Shown here in pieces: positions 16,169 through 24,742 of a stretch of 46,281 nucleotides of DNA. The notes beneath the pieces are model-generated. The model was given only the letters and a program-made list of their open reading frames with translations, had not been told where the DNA came from and ran no database searches. This DNA is from Nitrospirota bacterium (lineage in GTDB: Bacteria > Nitrospirota > Nitrospiria > Nitrospirales > Nitrospiraceae): contig VBOJ01000074.1 of the NCBI GenBank assembly GCA_005877775.1, forward strand, positions 1-46,281, in the 5' to 3' direction. The stretch's first letter is position 1. Each line of letters begins with the position of its first letter. The position numbers and the translations under genes are program-made.

Positions 16169-16678
16169 CTACCCAGCAGGTCTCATCCAACTATGCAGCC
16201 GGTCTGAGATGATCTGGCGGATGCGTACTTCGCCCGCCTCATCGAGACTGATGAATTCGATCCCGTTCGTCGTCCCGTTAGACGAGCGAACGACCGCCTG
16301 CTCGATGACGACTGGAGGAGTGCCTGCCTGATCGGTTGGCGTGAACGTCAGGCAGAGCATGTCTCCAGGCTGCAACGGCAGGTCGGTTTTCATCTGGCAG
16401 CCTCGAATGGAGAGGTTCACAATGGTCCCCTCCGCATTTTGAATCTGTCCGCCTGTCGTCAGGACAGTCGAAGAGAACGAGGCAGGGTACCAGACCAAGA
16501 GTCGTTCATAGTCTCGCTGTGCGTCCACTCTGGGCCCCGCGAAAGAGGCCAGAAACCGATGGGCACAGAGCTGACACCGGAAGGGATAGATGCAAAGGAC
16601 CCTCAGGAGACGCTCCCACGCGGTGCGATAGGAGGCCTGCCGCACCATCTTCATGCCGCATTCTGGGCAAGAGGGCAT
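16169..16678 (-). CDS. PilZ-domain protein with N-terminal zinc ribbon
   Basis: Predicted cyclic-di-GMP-binding protein. Residues ~4-42 contain two Cys pairs (CPECG and CQLC) about 30 residues apart, a likely zinc ribbon. Residues ~55-168 form the PilZ domain, with RxxxR in QRDYERL and NxSxxG in NLSIRGC. Start choice: GTG at 16681 and ATG at 16678 are adjacent; GGGGAG 6 bases before the ATG favours it. Zinc ribbon plus PilZ suggests docking to nucleic acid or a protein partner under second-messenger control, which is inference. Its neighbour at 16963 is another PilZ gene on the same strand about 280 bases upstream. Confidence 0.82.
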   Translation of the reverse strand: MPSCPECGMKMVRQASYRTAWERLLRVLCIYPFRCQLCAHRFLASFAGPRVDAQRDYERLLVWYPASFSSTVLTTGGQIQNAEGTIVNLSIRGCQMKTDLPLQPGDMLCLTFTPTDQAGTPPVVIEQAVVRSSNGTTNGIEFISLDEAGEVRIRQIISDRLHSWMRPAG

Positions 16679-16962
16679 CACTGTCTCCCCTAGGTTTGAT
16701 GCCCGTGGTGGCTTGGCAAAGTTCGTCCCCTTGCCGCACCAGGAGCCCCTGGCCTCCGAGATAACTCATAGTGTCGCTCCTGACCGCTCACTTTTGCAAG
16801 AGGGATGTATAACACGACCGAGGGAAAAGACTGAGACCCACTACCATGGGCAGTTAAGCTGGCCTCAGGTGAAACTGTTCACCGGCCGGGCGAGGTGGAG
16901 AGCCGCAGGCCTCACAGCGTTCTGGACCAAGAAAGGACTCCCGACTACTTTTCCCCGTCCGG

Positions 16963-17304
16963 TCAGGAGGCATGCTGGAACCCACCGCCTTGGGCCTTCC
17001 GCAACAGGGCGCTGATGAACCGCTGGAGGCGCGCCTTTTCCTCCAGCCGCAGGCGCACGAATTCCAATCCGAATTCACGTCCCTGCGCCCACCGCACCTC
17101 GGCTAGATCCACCTTGAGCGGCGCATACTGCCCAGGCAATTGGATGTGTAGCGCGAGGGTGGTCCCAGCTTGGATCAACTCGTCGCTCACGACTGTGCAG
17201 CCTCGAGCCGAGAGACCAGAGACCAGCCCGCCGCCAGCCACCCCGCTTCCCGAAAGTGAGACGGGGAGTTCGACGGCAAAGCGCGCGTAATCACGTTTCT
17301 CCAT
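16963..17304 (-). CDS. Single-domain PilZ protein
   Basis: Compact PilZ protein of about 113 residues. The RxxxR motif is intact (KRDYAR), but the second signature reads GLSARG, with Gly at the usual Asp/Asn position, so cyclic-di-GMP affinity may be altered. The RWAQGREFGLEF segment near the C-terminus pairs it with the proteins at 1813 and 35420 as recent paralogues. ATG at 17304 is preferred over GTG at 17316; neither has a strong ribosome-binding site. It probably acts as a small adaptor. Confidence 0.8.
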   Translation of the reverse strand: MEKRDYARFAVELPVSLSGSGVAGGGLVSGLSARGCTVVSDELIQAGTTLALHIQLPGQYAPLKVDLAEVRWAQGREFGLEFVRLRLEEKARLQRFISALLRKAQGGGFQHAS

Positions 17305-17475
17305 GGAACACCCCACGCCCGTCTGGATACACGGGCGATCGAGTCTCCCACAGCCCTCAGGGATTCCACTATAGCAGCACGCCTCTCCCCGATCTAACGA
17401 GAATGAGGCTCAACGACCGTCTTGCCTAAGGAGTGTGCACCCGAACGACCCATTTTGTCATCTTCGTTGGCTTAA

Positions 17476-17504
17476 TTGACTCTCCTCTGACCCCTCCCTA
17501 TAAT
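17476..17504 (+). promoter_or_regulatory. Near-consensus sigma-70 promoter of the mutL-like operon
   Basis: TTGACT (17476-17481), a 17-base spacer and a perfect TATAAT (17499-17504) make this the best promoter in the window. Transcription would begin near 17511, downstream of the ORF-track start at 17433. That supports the ATG at 17544 as the first start codon of the operon. Confidence 0.75.
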
Positions 17505-17543
17505 GGCCTCCGGTTACGGCTCCATGACCCGCCTCCACTGACG

Positions 17544-17915
17544 ATGGCATCGTTTTCTAAGGACAATTTGGCGCAAGTGGTCAGCGGGTTCAAAGCCCGC
17601 TTGAAGCATGCATTTGCGCTTGCGCCAGACAGAGAAGCTCCTTCTCTTGATGATCTCGCTCTCCTGGATCGAGTCGCCGATGCAGTCGTGAAACGAGGGA
17701 TGGCTGCTCCTGCGACTGTGTTTCTCGAATCCATCGGGCCCATGAACTTCCTCGGCAGCCAGGCTCTTCATTTCTTGACCCCCATTCTCGATCTGGCTTG
17801 CACCAACAGTGAGATTGAACAGGTCGCCCACCTGCTTGAGCGTCGTGACACTGTTCCCCGCTTGATTGCCCTCATCGAGGCGAAATCCGCTCCCACAGGG
17901 TCGTCTGCTCGATGA
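17544..17915 (+). CDS. Small helical protein of unknown function, first gene of the mutL-like operon
   Basis: 123-residue soluble protein with no recognised domain and mostly helical composition (LALLDRVADAVVKRGMAAPATVFLE is the densest part). It has a promoter immediately upstream, and its last four bases overlap the start of the ASKHA ATPase gene (ATGA), implying translational coupling. The longer ORF start at 17433 lies upstream of the promoter and is rejected. No ribosome-binding site is clear before 17544. The coupling suggests a stoichiometric partner or regulator of the ATPase. Confidence 0.65.
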   Translation: MASFSKDNLAQVVSGFKARLKHAFALAPDREAPSLDDLALLDRVADAVVKRGMAAPATVFLESIGPMNFLGSQALHFLTPILDLACTNSEIEQVAHLLERRDTVPRLIALIEAKSAPTGSSAR

Positions 17916-19738
17916 CAGCGTCAGCACCGCCTCTCTCCGTAATCATCGCCACTGACTGTGGCAGCACAACCACGAAAGCCATCCTGATCGAAAAAGTAGG
18001 CAACGAATATCGGCAGACCTACCGGGGCGAAGCTCCCACCACCGTGGAAGCGCCGTTTGAAGATGTGACGCGCGGGGTCCTGAACTCATTCGCAGAGCTG
18101 GAAGAATTGTCCGGCCGCAAGATTTTGGATGGCGAGCGCATCATTACCCCGAACCGCGCCGCCCAGGGCGAGCCCAAGGTTGGAGTGGATATATATATCT
18201 CGACCAGCAGCGCCGGTGGCGGTCTCCAGATGATGGTGGCCGGCGCGGTCCAGAGCATGACCGGCGAAAGCGCGCAGCGTGCGGCGTTGGGCGCCGGCGC
18301 GATTGTGATGGACGTGCTGGCGTCAAACGACGGCCGGCTCCCACACGAGAAGATCGAGCGCATTAGATCGCTCCGACCTGACATGATCCTGCTCTCCGGC
18401 GGGACGGATGGCGGGACCGTGACCCACGTGGTGGAGATGGCCGAATACATCGCGGCGGCTGATCCCCGTCCCAGGCTGGGCATGAGTTATAAGCTCCCGT
18501 TGATCTACGCCGGCAACAAAGACGCTCGGGATCGGATCAAGGAGATCCTGGGTGAGAAAACATCGCTCGTGATCACCGATAACATCCGCCCCGTCTTGGA
18601 GCGTGAGAACTTAGGGCCGTCGCGCAACAAGATCCACGACCTCTTTCTTGAACATGTCATGGCCCAGGCGCCCGGCTACAAAAAGCTGATCGAGTGGACC
18701 GGCGCGCCGATCATGCCGACGCCCGCCGCCGTCGGGCTGATTATGGAGACCATCGCGAAACGGGAGCACCTCAATCTGATTGGGGTGGACATCGGAGGGG
18801 CCACGACGGATGTGTTCTCGGTCTTCGAAGGCATCTTCAATCGGACTGTGAGCGCGAACCTCGGACTATCCTACAGCATCTCCAATGTCCTGGCGGAGGC
18901 CGGCTTGGCCAACATCATGCGCTGGGTGCCCTTCACGATCGAGGAACAGATCCTGCGCAACCGGATCAAGAACAAGATGATCCGTCCGACCACGATTCCA
19001 CAGACGCTGGATGAGCTGCAGATCGAGCAGGCCATCGCACGGGAAGCCTTGCGGCTGGCCCTGGCGCATCATAAGTCGCTGGCCACCGGCCTCAAGGGCG
19101 TGCAGCAGGAACGCTCCATTTCGGATATTTTCGAGCAGCGGGCCTCCGGCCAGACGCTCATTGACATGCGCAAACTGGACTTGATCGTGGGCAGCGGCGG
19201 CATCCTGTCCCACTCGCCCCGACGCGTCCAGTCCATGGTGATGATGGTGGACGCCTATGAACCGCTCGGCTTCACCCAGCTGTCCGTGGACAGCATCTTC
19301 ATGATGCCGCACCTGGGTGTCCTCTCCACAGTGAACGAGCAGGCGGCGACCGACGTGTTCGTTCGAGACTGCATGATCTATCTCGGCACCTGCGTCGCTC
19401 CGATCGGGCAAGGTAAGGACGGGGAACGGTGCGCCGACTATACCATTCGCTTCCCAGAAGGCCGCAGCCCGGAGAGCGGGACGCTCTCCTTTGGCGAATT
19501 GCGTCTATTCCCGCTGGGTCGCGACGAGCACGCGCAGATCGAGCTGCGACCGGCCAAGCAGGTGGATCTCGGCGAAGGCAAAGGCCAGTCGGTGACGCGC
19601 GACGTCCAGGGCGGCGAGGTCGGCCTTCTACTGGATGGCCGCGGAAGGCCTCTGCAGCTTCCGGCCAAGCCAGAGGCTCGGCTGGCAGCCCTGACTCGTT
19701 GGCACCGGGCAGTGAATCTTTATCCGGGAAGGAGCTAA
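17912..19738 (+). CDS. MutL (glutamate mutase L) family ASKHA ATPase
   Basis: Member of the family named after the accessory protein of adenosylcobalamin-dependent glutamate mutase; it is unrelated to DNA-repair MutL. Three actin/Hsp70-fold nucleotide motifs are visible: phosphate-1 ATDCGSTTTKAILIE (about residue 13), phosphate-2 GVDIGGATTDVFSVFEG (about 292), and the adenosine motif LIVGSGGILSHSP (about 427). The STSSAGGGLQMMVAG segment is typical of the family. At 608 residues it is longer than GlmL (about 460), with a C-terminal domain including GGEVGLLLDGRGRPLQLP. No glutamate mutase or other B12 enzyme is nearby; the neighbours are membrane proteins. I infer an ATPase remodelling or energising a membrane complex; a mutase encoded elsewhere cannot be excluded. 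Confidence 0.82.
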   Translation: MTASAPPLSVIIATDCGSTTTKAILIEKVGNEYRQTYRGEAPTTVEAPFEDVTRGVLNSFAELEELSGRKILDGERIITPNRAAQGEPKVGVDIYISTSSAGGGLQMMVAGAVQSMTGESAQRAALGAGAIVMDVLASNDGRLPHEKIERIRSLRPDMILLSGGTDGGTVTHVVEMAEYIAAADPRPRLGMSYKLPLIYAGNKDARDRIKEILGEKTSLVITDNIRPVLERENLGPSRNKIHDLFLEHVMAQAPGYKKLIEWTGAPIMPTPAAVGLIMETIAKREHLNLIGVDIGGATTDVFSVFEGIFNRTVSANLGLSYSISNVLAEAGLANIMRWVPFTIEEQILRNRIKNKMIRPTTIPQTLDELQIEQAIAREALRLALAHHKSLATGLKGVQQERSISDIFEQRASGQTLIDMRKLDLIVGSGGILSHSPRRVQSMVMMVDAYEPLGFTQLSVDSIFMMPHLGVLSTVNEQAATDVFVRDCMIYLGTCVAPIGQGKDGERCADYTIRFPEGRSPESGTLSFGELRLFPLGRDEHAQIELRPAKQVDLGEGKGQSVTRDVQGGEVGLLLDGRGRPLQLPAKPEARLAALTRWHRAVNLYPGRS

Positions 19739-19741
19739 GGG

Positions 19742-19835
19742 CCTATGGCATATAGCATAAGGCCAGAGACTGTTCGCGCCTGGCTATGCATCATCAATTC
19801 TTTGCCATCAGCCATTAGCCATACGCCATAAGCTC
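19742..19835. repeat. Heptamer-word inverted repeat (TATGGC family)
   Basis: The left arm reads as words CTATGGC, ATATAGC, ATAAGGC. The right arm, reverse-complemented, reads TTATGGC, GTATGGC, TAATGGC, TGATGGC. A long imperfect hairpin fills the 100-base gap between the ATPase and KOW-protein genes and could attenuate or stabilise the polycistronic mRNA. Confidence 0.65.
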
Positions 19836-19840
19836 TTCAC

Positions 19841-20980
19841 ATGGGCCACGCTTACACACCAGGTCTCACCGTCACAGAACAGACGGTCATTAGAAAGCGC
19901 CGGCTCTTGCCGATTCCGGGCACGGTGTTGGCTCAGGCTGGTGACCGAGTCCATGCAGAGGAAGTGGTGGCCCGGGCGGAACTGCCAGGAAAAGTCCATG
20001 TCGTGAACGTGGCAAACCTGCTGGGCGTTGCGCCAGACGAGATCAAGGACTATCTGATCAGGAAGGAGGGAGATCCGGTCCAGAAAGATGAAGTCATTGC
20101 CGAAAACAAACCCTTCATCAAATGGTTCAAGACCGAGGTGCGCTCGCCCATTCAAGGAAAGTTGGAGTCAGTCTCCGGCATCACAGGACAAGTGCTGCTA
20201 CGCGAACCGCCTCGGTTGCTGGAGCGGTTAGCTTACGTGGACGGGACGGTGGTGGACCTCCTTCCTGCGCAAGGCGTGACCGTTGAGACCTCGTGCAGCA
20301 TGGTCCAGGGCATTTTCGGTATCGGCGGGGAGACCTGGGGAGAACTCGTGATGGCCGCGGACTCGCCGGATCAGCCCTTGTCTGCGGCTCAATTGCTCCC
20401 CACCATGAAGAGCAAAATCGTGATCGGTGGCGCCTTCCTAGGCTTCGAGACCATGACGCGCGCGCGGGAGATCGGCGTCGCCGGCCTGGTCGTCGGCAGC
20501 ATTCACGACAAGGACCTTCGGGAACTGCTCGGGTATGATCTCGGCGTGGCGATCACCGGAACTGAGCAGGTCGGCTTCACGTTGGTCATTACGGAGGGGT
20601 TCGGCACGATTCCGATGGCGTCCAAGACCTTCGAGTTACTGGCCAAGCATGCTGGTCAGAAAGCTTCTCTCTCAGGCGCAACCCAGATCCGGGCAGGGGT
20701 GATTCGTCCGGAGATTTTGATCTCTCGGAAGAGCGATCAGCAGGGTGCGGGCCCGCCTGGAGGCGCGGTCCCCACAGCAGGACGCAGCGGCATCAGGATC
20801 GGAGACCACGTTCGCATCATTCGAGACCCCTGGTTCGGCCGGATCGGACAGGTGGTGGCGCTGCCGACAGATCTGAGGCAGATCGAAACCGAAAGCGTGG
20901 TTCGAGTCCTGGAAGTGAAATTTGCCGATGGCACCTCGGCGGTCATTCCGCGGGCCAATGTGGAAATCATTGAAGGGTAG
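19841..20980 (+). CDS. Unknown protein: N-terminal hybrid/lipoyl-like segments, C-terminal KOW-like domain
   Basis: 379-residue cytosolic protein, no signal or membrane segment. Residues ~24-130 contain two turns resembling barrel-sandwich (RnfC-N/lipoyl-like) folds (PIPGTVLAQAGDRVHAEEVV and EVRSPIQGKLESVSG). Residues ~190-290 form an alpha/beta region of unknown family (IVIGGAFLGFETMTRAREIG). Residues ~320-379 match an SH3-like KOW domain (IGDHVRIIRDPWFGRIGQV). It follows the ASKHA ATPase gene and precedes the FN3-like membrane protein by 6 bases, so it is probably the soluble link in the complex. Function unknown; the KOW-like part could bind RNA or protein. Confidence 0.6.
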   Translation: MGHAYTPGLTVTEQTVIRKRRLLPIPGTVLAQAGDRVHAEEVVARAELPGKVHVVNVANLLGVAPDEIKDYLIRKEGDPVQKDEVIAENKPFIKWFKTEVRSPIQGKLESVSGITGQVLLREPPRLLERLAYVDGTVVDLLPAQGVTVETSCSMVQGIFGIGGETWGELVMAADSPDQPLSAAQLLPTMKSKIVIGGAFLGFETMTRAREIGVAGLVVGSIHDKDLRELLGYDLGVAITGTEQVGFTLVITEGFGTIPMASKTFELLAKHAGQKASLSGATQIRAGVIRPEILISRKSDQQGAGPPGGAVPTAGRSGIRIGDHVRIIRDPWFGRIGQVVALPTDLRQIETESVVRVLEVKFADGTSAVIPRANVEIIEG

Positions 20981-21045
20981 TGCTGAGTGATGAATGCCGA
21001 GTGGGGAATGATGAGTGCCTGGCGAGAGGCGAGAGGCGAGAGGCT
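20981..21045. repeat. Period-7 repeats running into the start of a coding frame
   Basis: Degenerate seven-base words (AGTGCTG, AGTGATG, AATGCCG, AGTGGGG, AATGATG) are followed by three and a half exact copies of GGCGAGA. The candidate starts of the next gene lie inside, so the tandem copies would encode the AREARGER stretch of its N-terminus. Confidence 0.7.
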
Positions 21046-22288
21046 ATGGGGAAGGATCCGACCCCTGGCCCTTACCCTCCCACTGGTCTGTCTTAGTGCA
21101 CTAGCTTCCACCGATGGCGCCGCAATGGCCCAGCACGCCTTAGTGTCGCCTCAGAATCTCCGAGTCATTGATACGCCCAGCGAGGCCGGAGGAGGGCTGA
21201 CCGTCCTGTGGTCCAAGGCCGACTATGACGCTCCAGACGTTCGCTATCAGATTCTGATAGGCGAAGGGGCCGAGAAGAAGGTGGTGGCTGAGTTTGCTGC
21301 CGATTCGCACTATGTCCGCGACCTCAAATGGCCCTGGTGGTCTCGTCCTGACAGACCGGAGGCTCATCAGTTCAACCTAAGATCCGGCAGAGGCCTGGAA
21401 CTGAAGAACGGCACGTCCTATACCGTGGCTGTTGCAGTCGTGAAGGGCACCGAGCGGGCGGAGACTCCTCCGGTCCAGGCCATTCCCGAGCCGAATTGGG
21501 TGAACTGGAATCAGATGAACAATCTGTTGCTCGTCCTCCTGTTCGGAGCCGTGGTGCTCGGCTCGATCCGTACAGCGAAGCAACGCGACATTTTTCTGCG
21601 ACGCATTCCCGGTCTGGATGCGGTGGATGAGGCGATCGGCCGGGCCACCGAGCTGGGCAAGCCGATTCTCTATTTGACCGGCGCGGGCGACATGAGCGAG
21701 CCCTCGACGATTGCGGCCGCTGTGATCCTGGGACGCGTGGCGAAACGGGTCGCGGCCTATGAAACCGATCTCTTGGTGCCGCACCGGGACCCGATCGTGA
21801 TGGCGGTTTGCCAGGAGATCACCAAACAGTCGTACCTCGAAGCGGGCAAGCCGGACGCGTTCAAGGAAGACTCGAACTTTTTCATAACCACCGATCAGTT
21901 CAGCTACACCGCGGCAGTGGACGGCATTATGTTGCGGCGTAAGCCGGCCGCAAATTTCTTCATGGGGTCCTATTTTGCCGAGGCTCTGTTGCTGACCGAG
22001 ACCGGGGCGAGCACCGGCGCGATCCAGATTGCCGGTACCGACTCCGACCACCAGTTGCCCTTTTTCGTGACCACCTGTGACTACACCCTGATCGGCGAGG
22101 AACTTTATGCCGCGAGCGCCTATCTGTCGCGTGAGCCGATCCAGGTTGGCACTTTGCGTGGACAGGATCTCGGCAAGGGGTTCATTCTGGTCGTGCTGGT
22201 GCTCGGGACGATACTGGCGACCGTGGGGGTGCTGTTCAGCACGGACTGGCCGCGCATCGTGCTGGACTTGTTTAAGGACCTGAAATGA
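20987..22288 (+). CDS. Membrane protein with FN3-like periplasmic domain (probable DUF6754 family)
   Basis: 433-residue protein. After a basic N-terminus and signal-like segment (PLALTLPLVCLSALA), residues ~50-165 look like a fibronectin-III-type beta-sandwich (SPQNLRVIDTP ... NGTSYTVAVAVVKG). A transmembrane helix follows (NNLLLVLLFGAVVLGSI), then a conserved cytoplasmic alpha/beta domain (GKPILYLTGAGDMSEPSTIA through FFVTTCDYTLIGEELYAASAY) and a C-terminal helix (GFILVVLVLGTILATVGVLF). From memory this conserved domain is DUF6754; I could not check. Start codons (GTG 20987, ATG 20990, ATG 21008/21011) fall within a heptamer repeat and none has a good ribosome-binding site, so the N-terminus is uncertain. 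It overlaps the next gene by 4 bases. Confidence 0.7.
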   Translation: MMNAEWGMMSAWREARGERLWGRIRPLALTLPLVCLSALASTDGAAMAQHALVSPQNLRVIDTPSEAGGGLTVLWSKADYDAPDVRYQILIGEGAEKKVVAEFAADSHYVRDLKWPWWSRPDRPEAHQFNLRSGRGLELKNGTSYTVAVAVVKGTERAETPPVQAIPEPNWVNWNQMNNLLLVLLFGAVVLGSIRTAKQRDIFLRRIPGLDAVDEAIGRATELGKPILYLTGAGDMSEPSTIAAAVILGRVAKRVAAYETDLLVPHRDPIVMAVCQEITKQSYLEAGKPDAFKEDSNFFITTDQFSYTAAVDGIMLRRKPAANFFMGSYFAEALLLTETGASTGAIQIAGTDSDHQLPFFVTTCDYTLIGEELYAASAYLSREPIQVGTLRGQDLGKGFILVVLVLGTILATVGVLFSTDWPRIVLDLFKDLK

Positions 22289-22959
22289 TCTTCCTGAGAC
22301 GACAGTTGCCGCTGGTGATCACGTTCGTCACGGGGGTGCTCTTCACCGCGCAATACTATGTCCCGCATCCGCGCTCGGAACTCATGCTCACGGAGGTCAC
22401 CAAGTGGCTTCAGATCATCGGCGGGTTCGCGCTGGTGCTCGGAGTGACCAGTCTGTTTCACATCCATGCGGTGAAAATCCGGCGGAAGGAACCAGGCTGG
22501 GGCTACAGCCTGGTCCTCTACGCCGGGATTTTCGGGACCATCGCTGTGGGGTTCAGCTACAGTTTCGCGGCCGGCCAGTGGGTGAACGGGAAAGAGACTA
22601 TCAACGGGATCATGACCGCCTTCGGCTGGATCTACTTGAATATGATGGTGCCACTCCAGGGGAGCATGTTCGCTCTCCTGGCGTTCTTCATCGCCTCGGC
22701 AGCCTATCGTTCCTTCCGGGCCCGCAGCCGCGAAGCGGCCCTGTTGCTGATCGCCGCGGTCATCGTGATGATGGGGCGGGTTCCGCTTGGCGAGCTGCTG
22801 CTACCCGTCAGCGGGGACATCACACAGTGGATCCTGAACGTCCTGAACGCATCGGTGCGGCGTGCCATTTTGATCGGCATCAGTCTGGGGGCGATCGCGC
22901 TGTCCTTGAAGATTATCTTCGGCATCGAGCGCGCCTACCTTGGTGGCGGCAAGGAATAG
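22285..22959 (+). CDS. Unknown multi-pass membrane protein of the mutL-like operon
   Basis: 224-residue inner-membrane protein with about six hydrophobic helices, beginning LPLVITFVTGVLFTAQYYV. The start overlaps the preceding stop (ATGA), so translation is coupled and the two products are likely subunits. Basic loops (HIHAVKIRRKEPGW and RSFRARSREA) suggest their faces are cytoplasmic. There are no charged intramembrane motifs of a known transporter. It resembles no family I can name. Confidence 0.7.
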   Translation: MIFLRRQLPLVITFVTGVLFTAQYYVPHPRSELMLTEVTKWLQIIGGFALVLGVTSLFHIHAVKIRRKEPGWGYSLVLYAGIFGTIAVGFSYSFAAGQWVNGKETINGIMTAFGWIYLNMMVPLQGSMFALLAFFIASAAYRSFRARSREAALLLIAAVIVMMGRVPLGELLLPVSGDITQWILNVLNASVRRAILIGISLGAIALSLKIIFGIERAYLGGGKE

Positions 22960-22965
22960 CGTAAA

Positions 22966-23036
22966 GCGTGAGGGGTAAGGTGTTAGGCGAACAGATCAAA
23001 CCACCTCACCCCTTACACCTTACGCCTCACGGGTTT
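22966..23036. repeat. Heptamer-word inverted repeat (GTGAGGG/GTAAGG family)
   Basis: The left arm is CGTGAGGGGTAAGGTGTTAGGCG. The right arm, reverse-complemented, begins CGTGAGGCGTAAGGTGTAAGG. They pair over about 22 bases with few mismatches, forming a long hairpin in the gap before the gene at 23041. It shares its words with loci at 11070 and 25996. Confidence 0.75.
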
Positions 23037-23040
23037 TGCT

Positions 23041-23880
23041 ATGAACTTCGCTGAGCGCATGCTGCATATTGATCGCCGGATCATCTTTCTGGTGATCGGG
23101 GTCTGTACGCTTCTGCCGCTTCTCTATCCTGTCGGCCTGGCGATCAAAGTGTCCTCCGAGGTCCGTGGCGTCCATGATTATATCGAGTCCCTCCCAGAAG
23201 GATCCGTCTTCTTGCTCTCCATGGATTACGATCCTGCCTCCAAGCCGGAGCTGTATCCTCAAGCGGTAGCCCTGCTCCGGCACGCGTTCAGAAAGAATCT
23301 CCGGGTGATCGGGATGACCCTCTGGTTGCCAGGGACCGGGCTCGCCGATCAGGTCATGACGCAAGTCGCGCGCGAGATGGGCAAAGTGAGCGGGAAGGAC
23401 TACGTCTTCCTGGGCTGGAGCCCTGGATCCGGGTCTCTGATCATCAACATGGGGCAAGACCTATACAAGGCCTTTCCGACAGACTACTACAACCAGCCCA
23501 CACGCGAGTTGGCAGTCCTGAAAGGTATCCAGACGCTCCGCGACGTCAATTACGTGGTGAGTCTGGCGGCCGGAACATCAGGGATCGAAACCTGGTACGT
23601 GTACGGCAAAGACAAGTACAAGTTTGAGCTTGGAGGCGGATGTACGGGCGTGATTGCGCCGGGCCTTTATCCGCTCTTGCGGAGCGGCCAGATCAACGGT
23701 TTGATCGGCGGACTGCGTGGAGCTGCCGAATATGAAGTGCTCATCGGCCAGAAGGGGCGCGCCGTGGCCGGCATGGACGCGCAATCGGCCACGCATTTCG
23801 CCATTATCGTGCTGGTGATTCTGTGCAACGTGTTCTACCTTCTGGTCAAGACCTCGCGCAAGCAGGGCGAGGCACGGTGA
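23041..23880 (+). CDS. Unknown bitopic membrane protein of the mutL-like operon
   Basis: 279-residue protein with one hydrophobic helix at each end (IIFLVIGVCTLLPLLYPVGLAI near residue 14 and FAIIVLVILCNVFYLLV near the C-terminus). A large soluble domain lies between. That domain is alpha/beta-like (EGSVFLLSMDYDPASKPELY, DYVFLGWSPGSGSLIINM, NYVVSLAAGTSGIETWYVYG) with no catalytic signature I recognise. The start ATG directly follows the heptamer hairpin and lacks an obvious ribosome-binding site. Position and strand place it with the neighbouring membrane genes. Confidence 0.65.
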   Translation: MNFAERMLHIDRRIIFLVIGVCTLLPLLYPVGLAIKVSSEVRGVHDYIESLPEGSVFLLSMDYDPASKPELYPQAVALLRHAFRKNLRVIGMTLWLPGTGLADQVMTQVAREMGKVSGKDYVFLGWSPGSGSLIINMGQDLYKAFPTDYYNQPTRELAVLKGIQTLRDVNYVVSLAAGTSGIETWYVYGKDKYKFELGGGCTGVIAPGLYPLLRSGQINGLIGGLRGAAEYEVLIGQKGRAVAGMDAQSATHFAIIVLVILCNVFYLLVKTSRKQGEAR

Positions 23881-23907
23881 AAGTGTCAGAGGGACGAAAG
23901 ACCAGCC

Positions 23908-24657
23908 ATGGCGTTTGAACTGCTGCTCGGAGCGTGGGTTGCAACAGGACTGACCCTGTTCATTTTTACGTTCCTCTATCAGGACAACCCGCTGTTCAAA
24001 CTGGCCGAGCATCTCTACGTCGGCGTCTCGGTCGGGTACACAATCGTCAAGACTTACGACACGGTCCTGATCCGCCTCATTTACGAGCCGATGGTGAAGC
24101 AGGGCGACTGGTCGCTGCTCATTCCGCTTGGCATCGGGACCTTGATGTTGGCGCGGTACCTCCCGAACGCCACCTGGCTGTCGCGCATTGCGTTCGGATT
24201 TATCGTAGGCGTCGGGTCGGGGCTTGCCATTCCGCGGATCATCTCGTCGTTCATCCTCAAGCAAGTCGAGGACACAGTCCGCCCGCTGATTTCCATCGCT
24301 CAGGGGGCGCCAACCTTTACCTACAATCTGTCGGATCCCTCCAGCAACCTGAACACCATCGTGCTGCTCATCGGCGTCGTGTCGGTGCTCTTCTACTTTT
24401 TCTTCTCGATCGAACACACTGGACCGGTCAGGGTTGCGGCGCGCACTGGCATCCTGTTCCTCATGGTCGCATTTGGGGCCGCGTTCGGCTATACGGTCAT
24501 GGCCCGCATGTCCCTGCTCATCGGGCGGCTCTCCGATCTGATCGAGTACGCCGATCCCCAATACGGCAGGGCCTCGCTGTGGTTGGGGGTGGCAACCGTT
24601 GCGATTTTACTCCTGTGGCGCGTCCAGCGGCGCGAACAGCCACCGGACACAGGATGA
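23908..24657 (+). CDS. Unknown polytopic membrane protein of the mutL-like operon
   Basis: 249-residue protein with about six or seven helices (GAWVATGLTLFIFTFLY, LLIPLGIGTLMLARYL, IAFGFIVGVGSGLAIP, IVLLIGVVSVLFYFFF, ILFLMVAFGAAFGYTVM, and a Trp/Leu-rich last helix) and a short basic tail. GAGGG lies about 14 bases before the ATG, longer than ideal. With the genes at 20987, 22285 and 23041 it completes a set of four membrane proteins. No transporter or enzyme family is recognised. Confidence 0.65.
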   Translation: MAFELLLGAWVATGLTLFIFTFLYQDNPLFKLAEHLYVGVSVGYTIVKTYDTVLIRLIYEPMVKQGDWSLLIPLGIGTLMLARYLPNATWLSRIAFGFIVGVGSGLAIPRIISSFILKQVEDTVRPLISIAQGAPTFTYNLSDPSSNLNTIVLLIGVVSVLFYFFFSIEHTGPVRVAARTGILFLMVAFGAAFGYTVMARMSLLIGRLSDLIEYADPQYGRASLWLGVATVAILLLWRVQRREQPPDTG

Positions 24658-24742
24658 GCCGGCAACGTGCGCGGGCTGCAGGTTGCAGCCGGGATTCCGG
24701 CTCCGCTACAATGCCCTCCAGACGAAGGGATCGTGGCCCGAC

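Noticed and set aside
17912-19738. DNA mismatch repair protein MutL
   Set aside because: Shared name only. The protein has actin/Hsp70-type motifs and lacks the GHKL ATPase motifs of repair MutL.
23578-24561. 327-residue minus-strand ORF
   Set aside because: It lies antisense to two membrane-protein genes with better starts and clear hydrophobic patterning; its product is a His/Arg/Glu-rich shadow.
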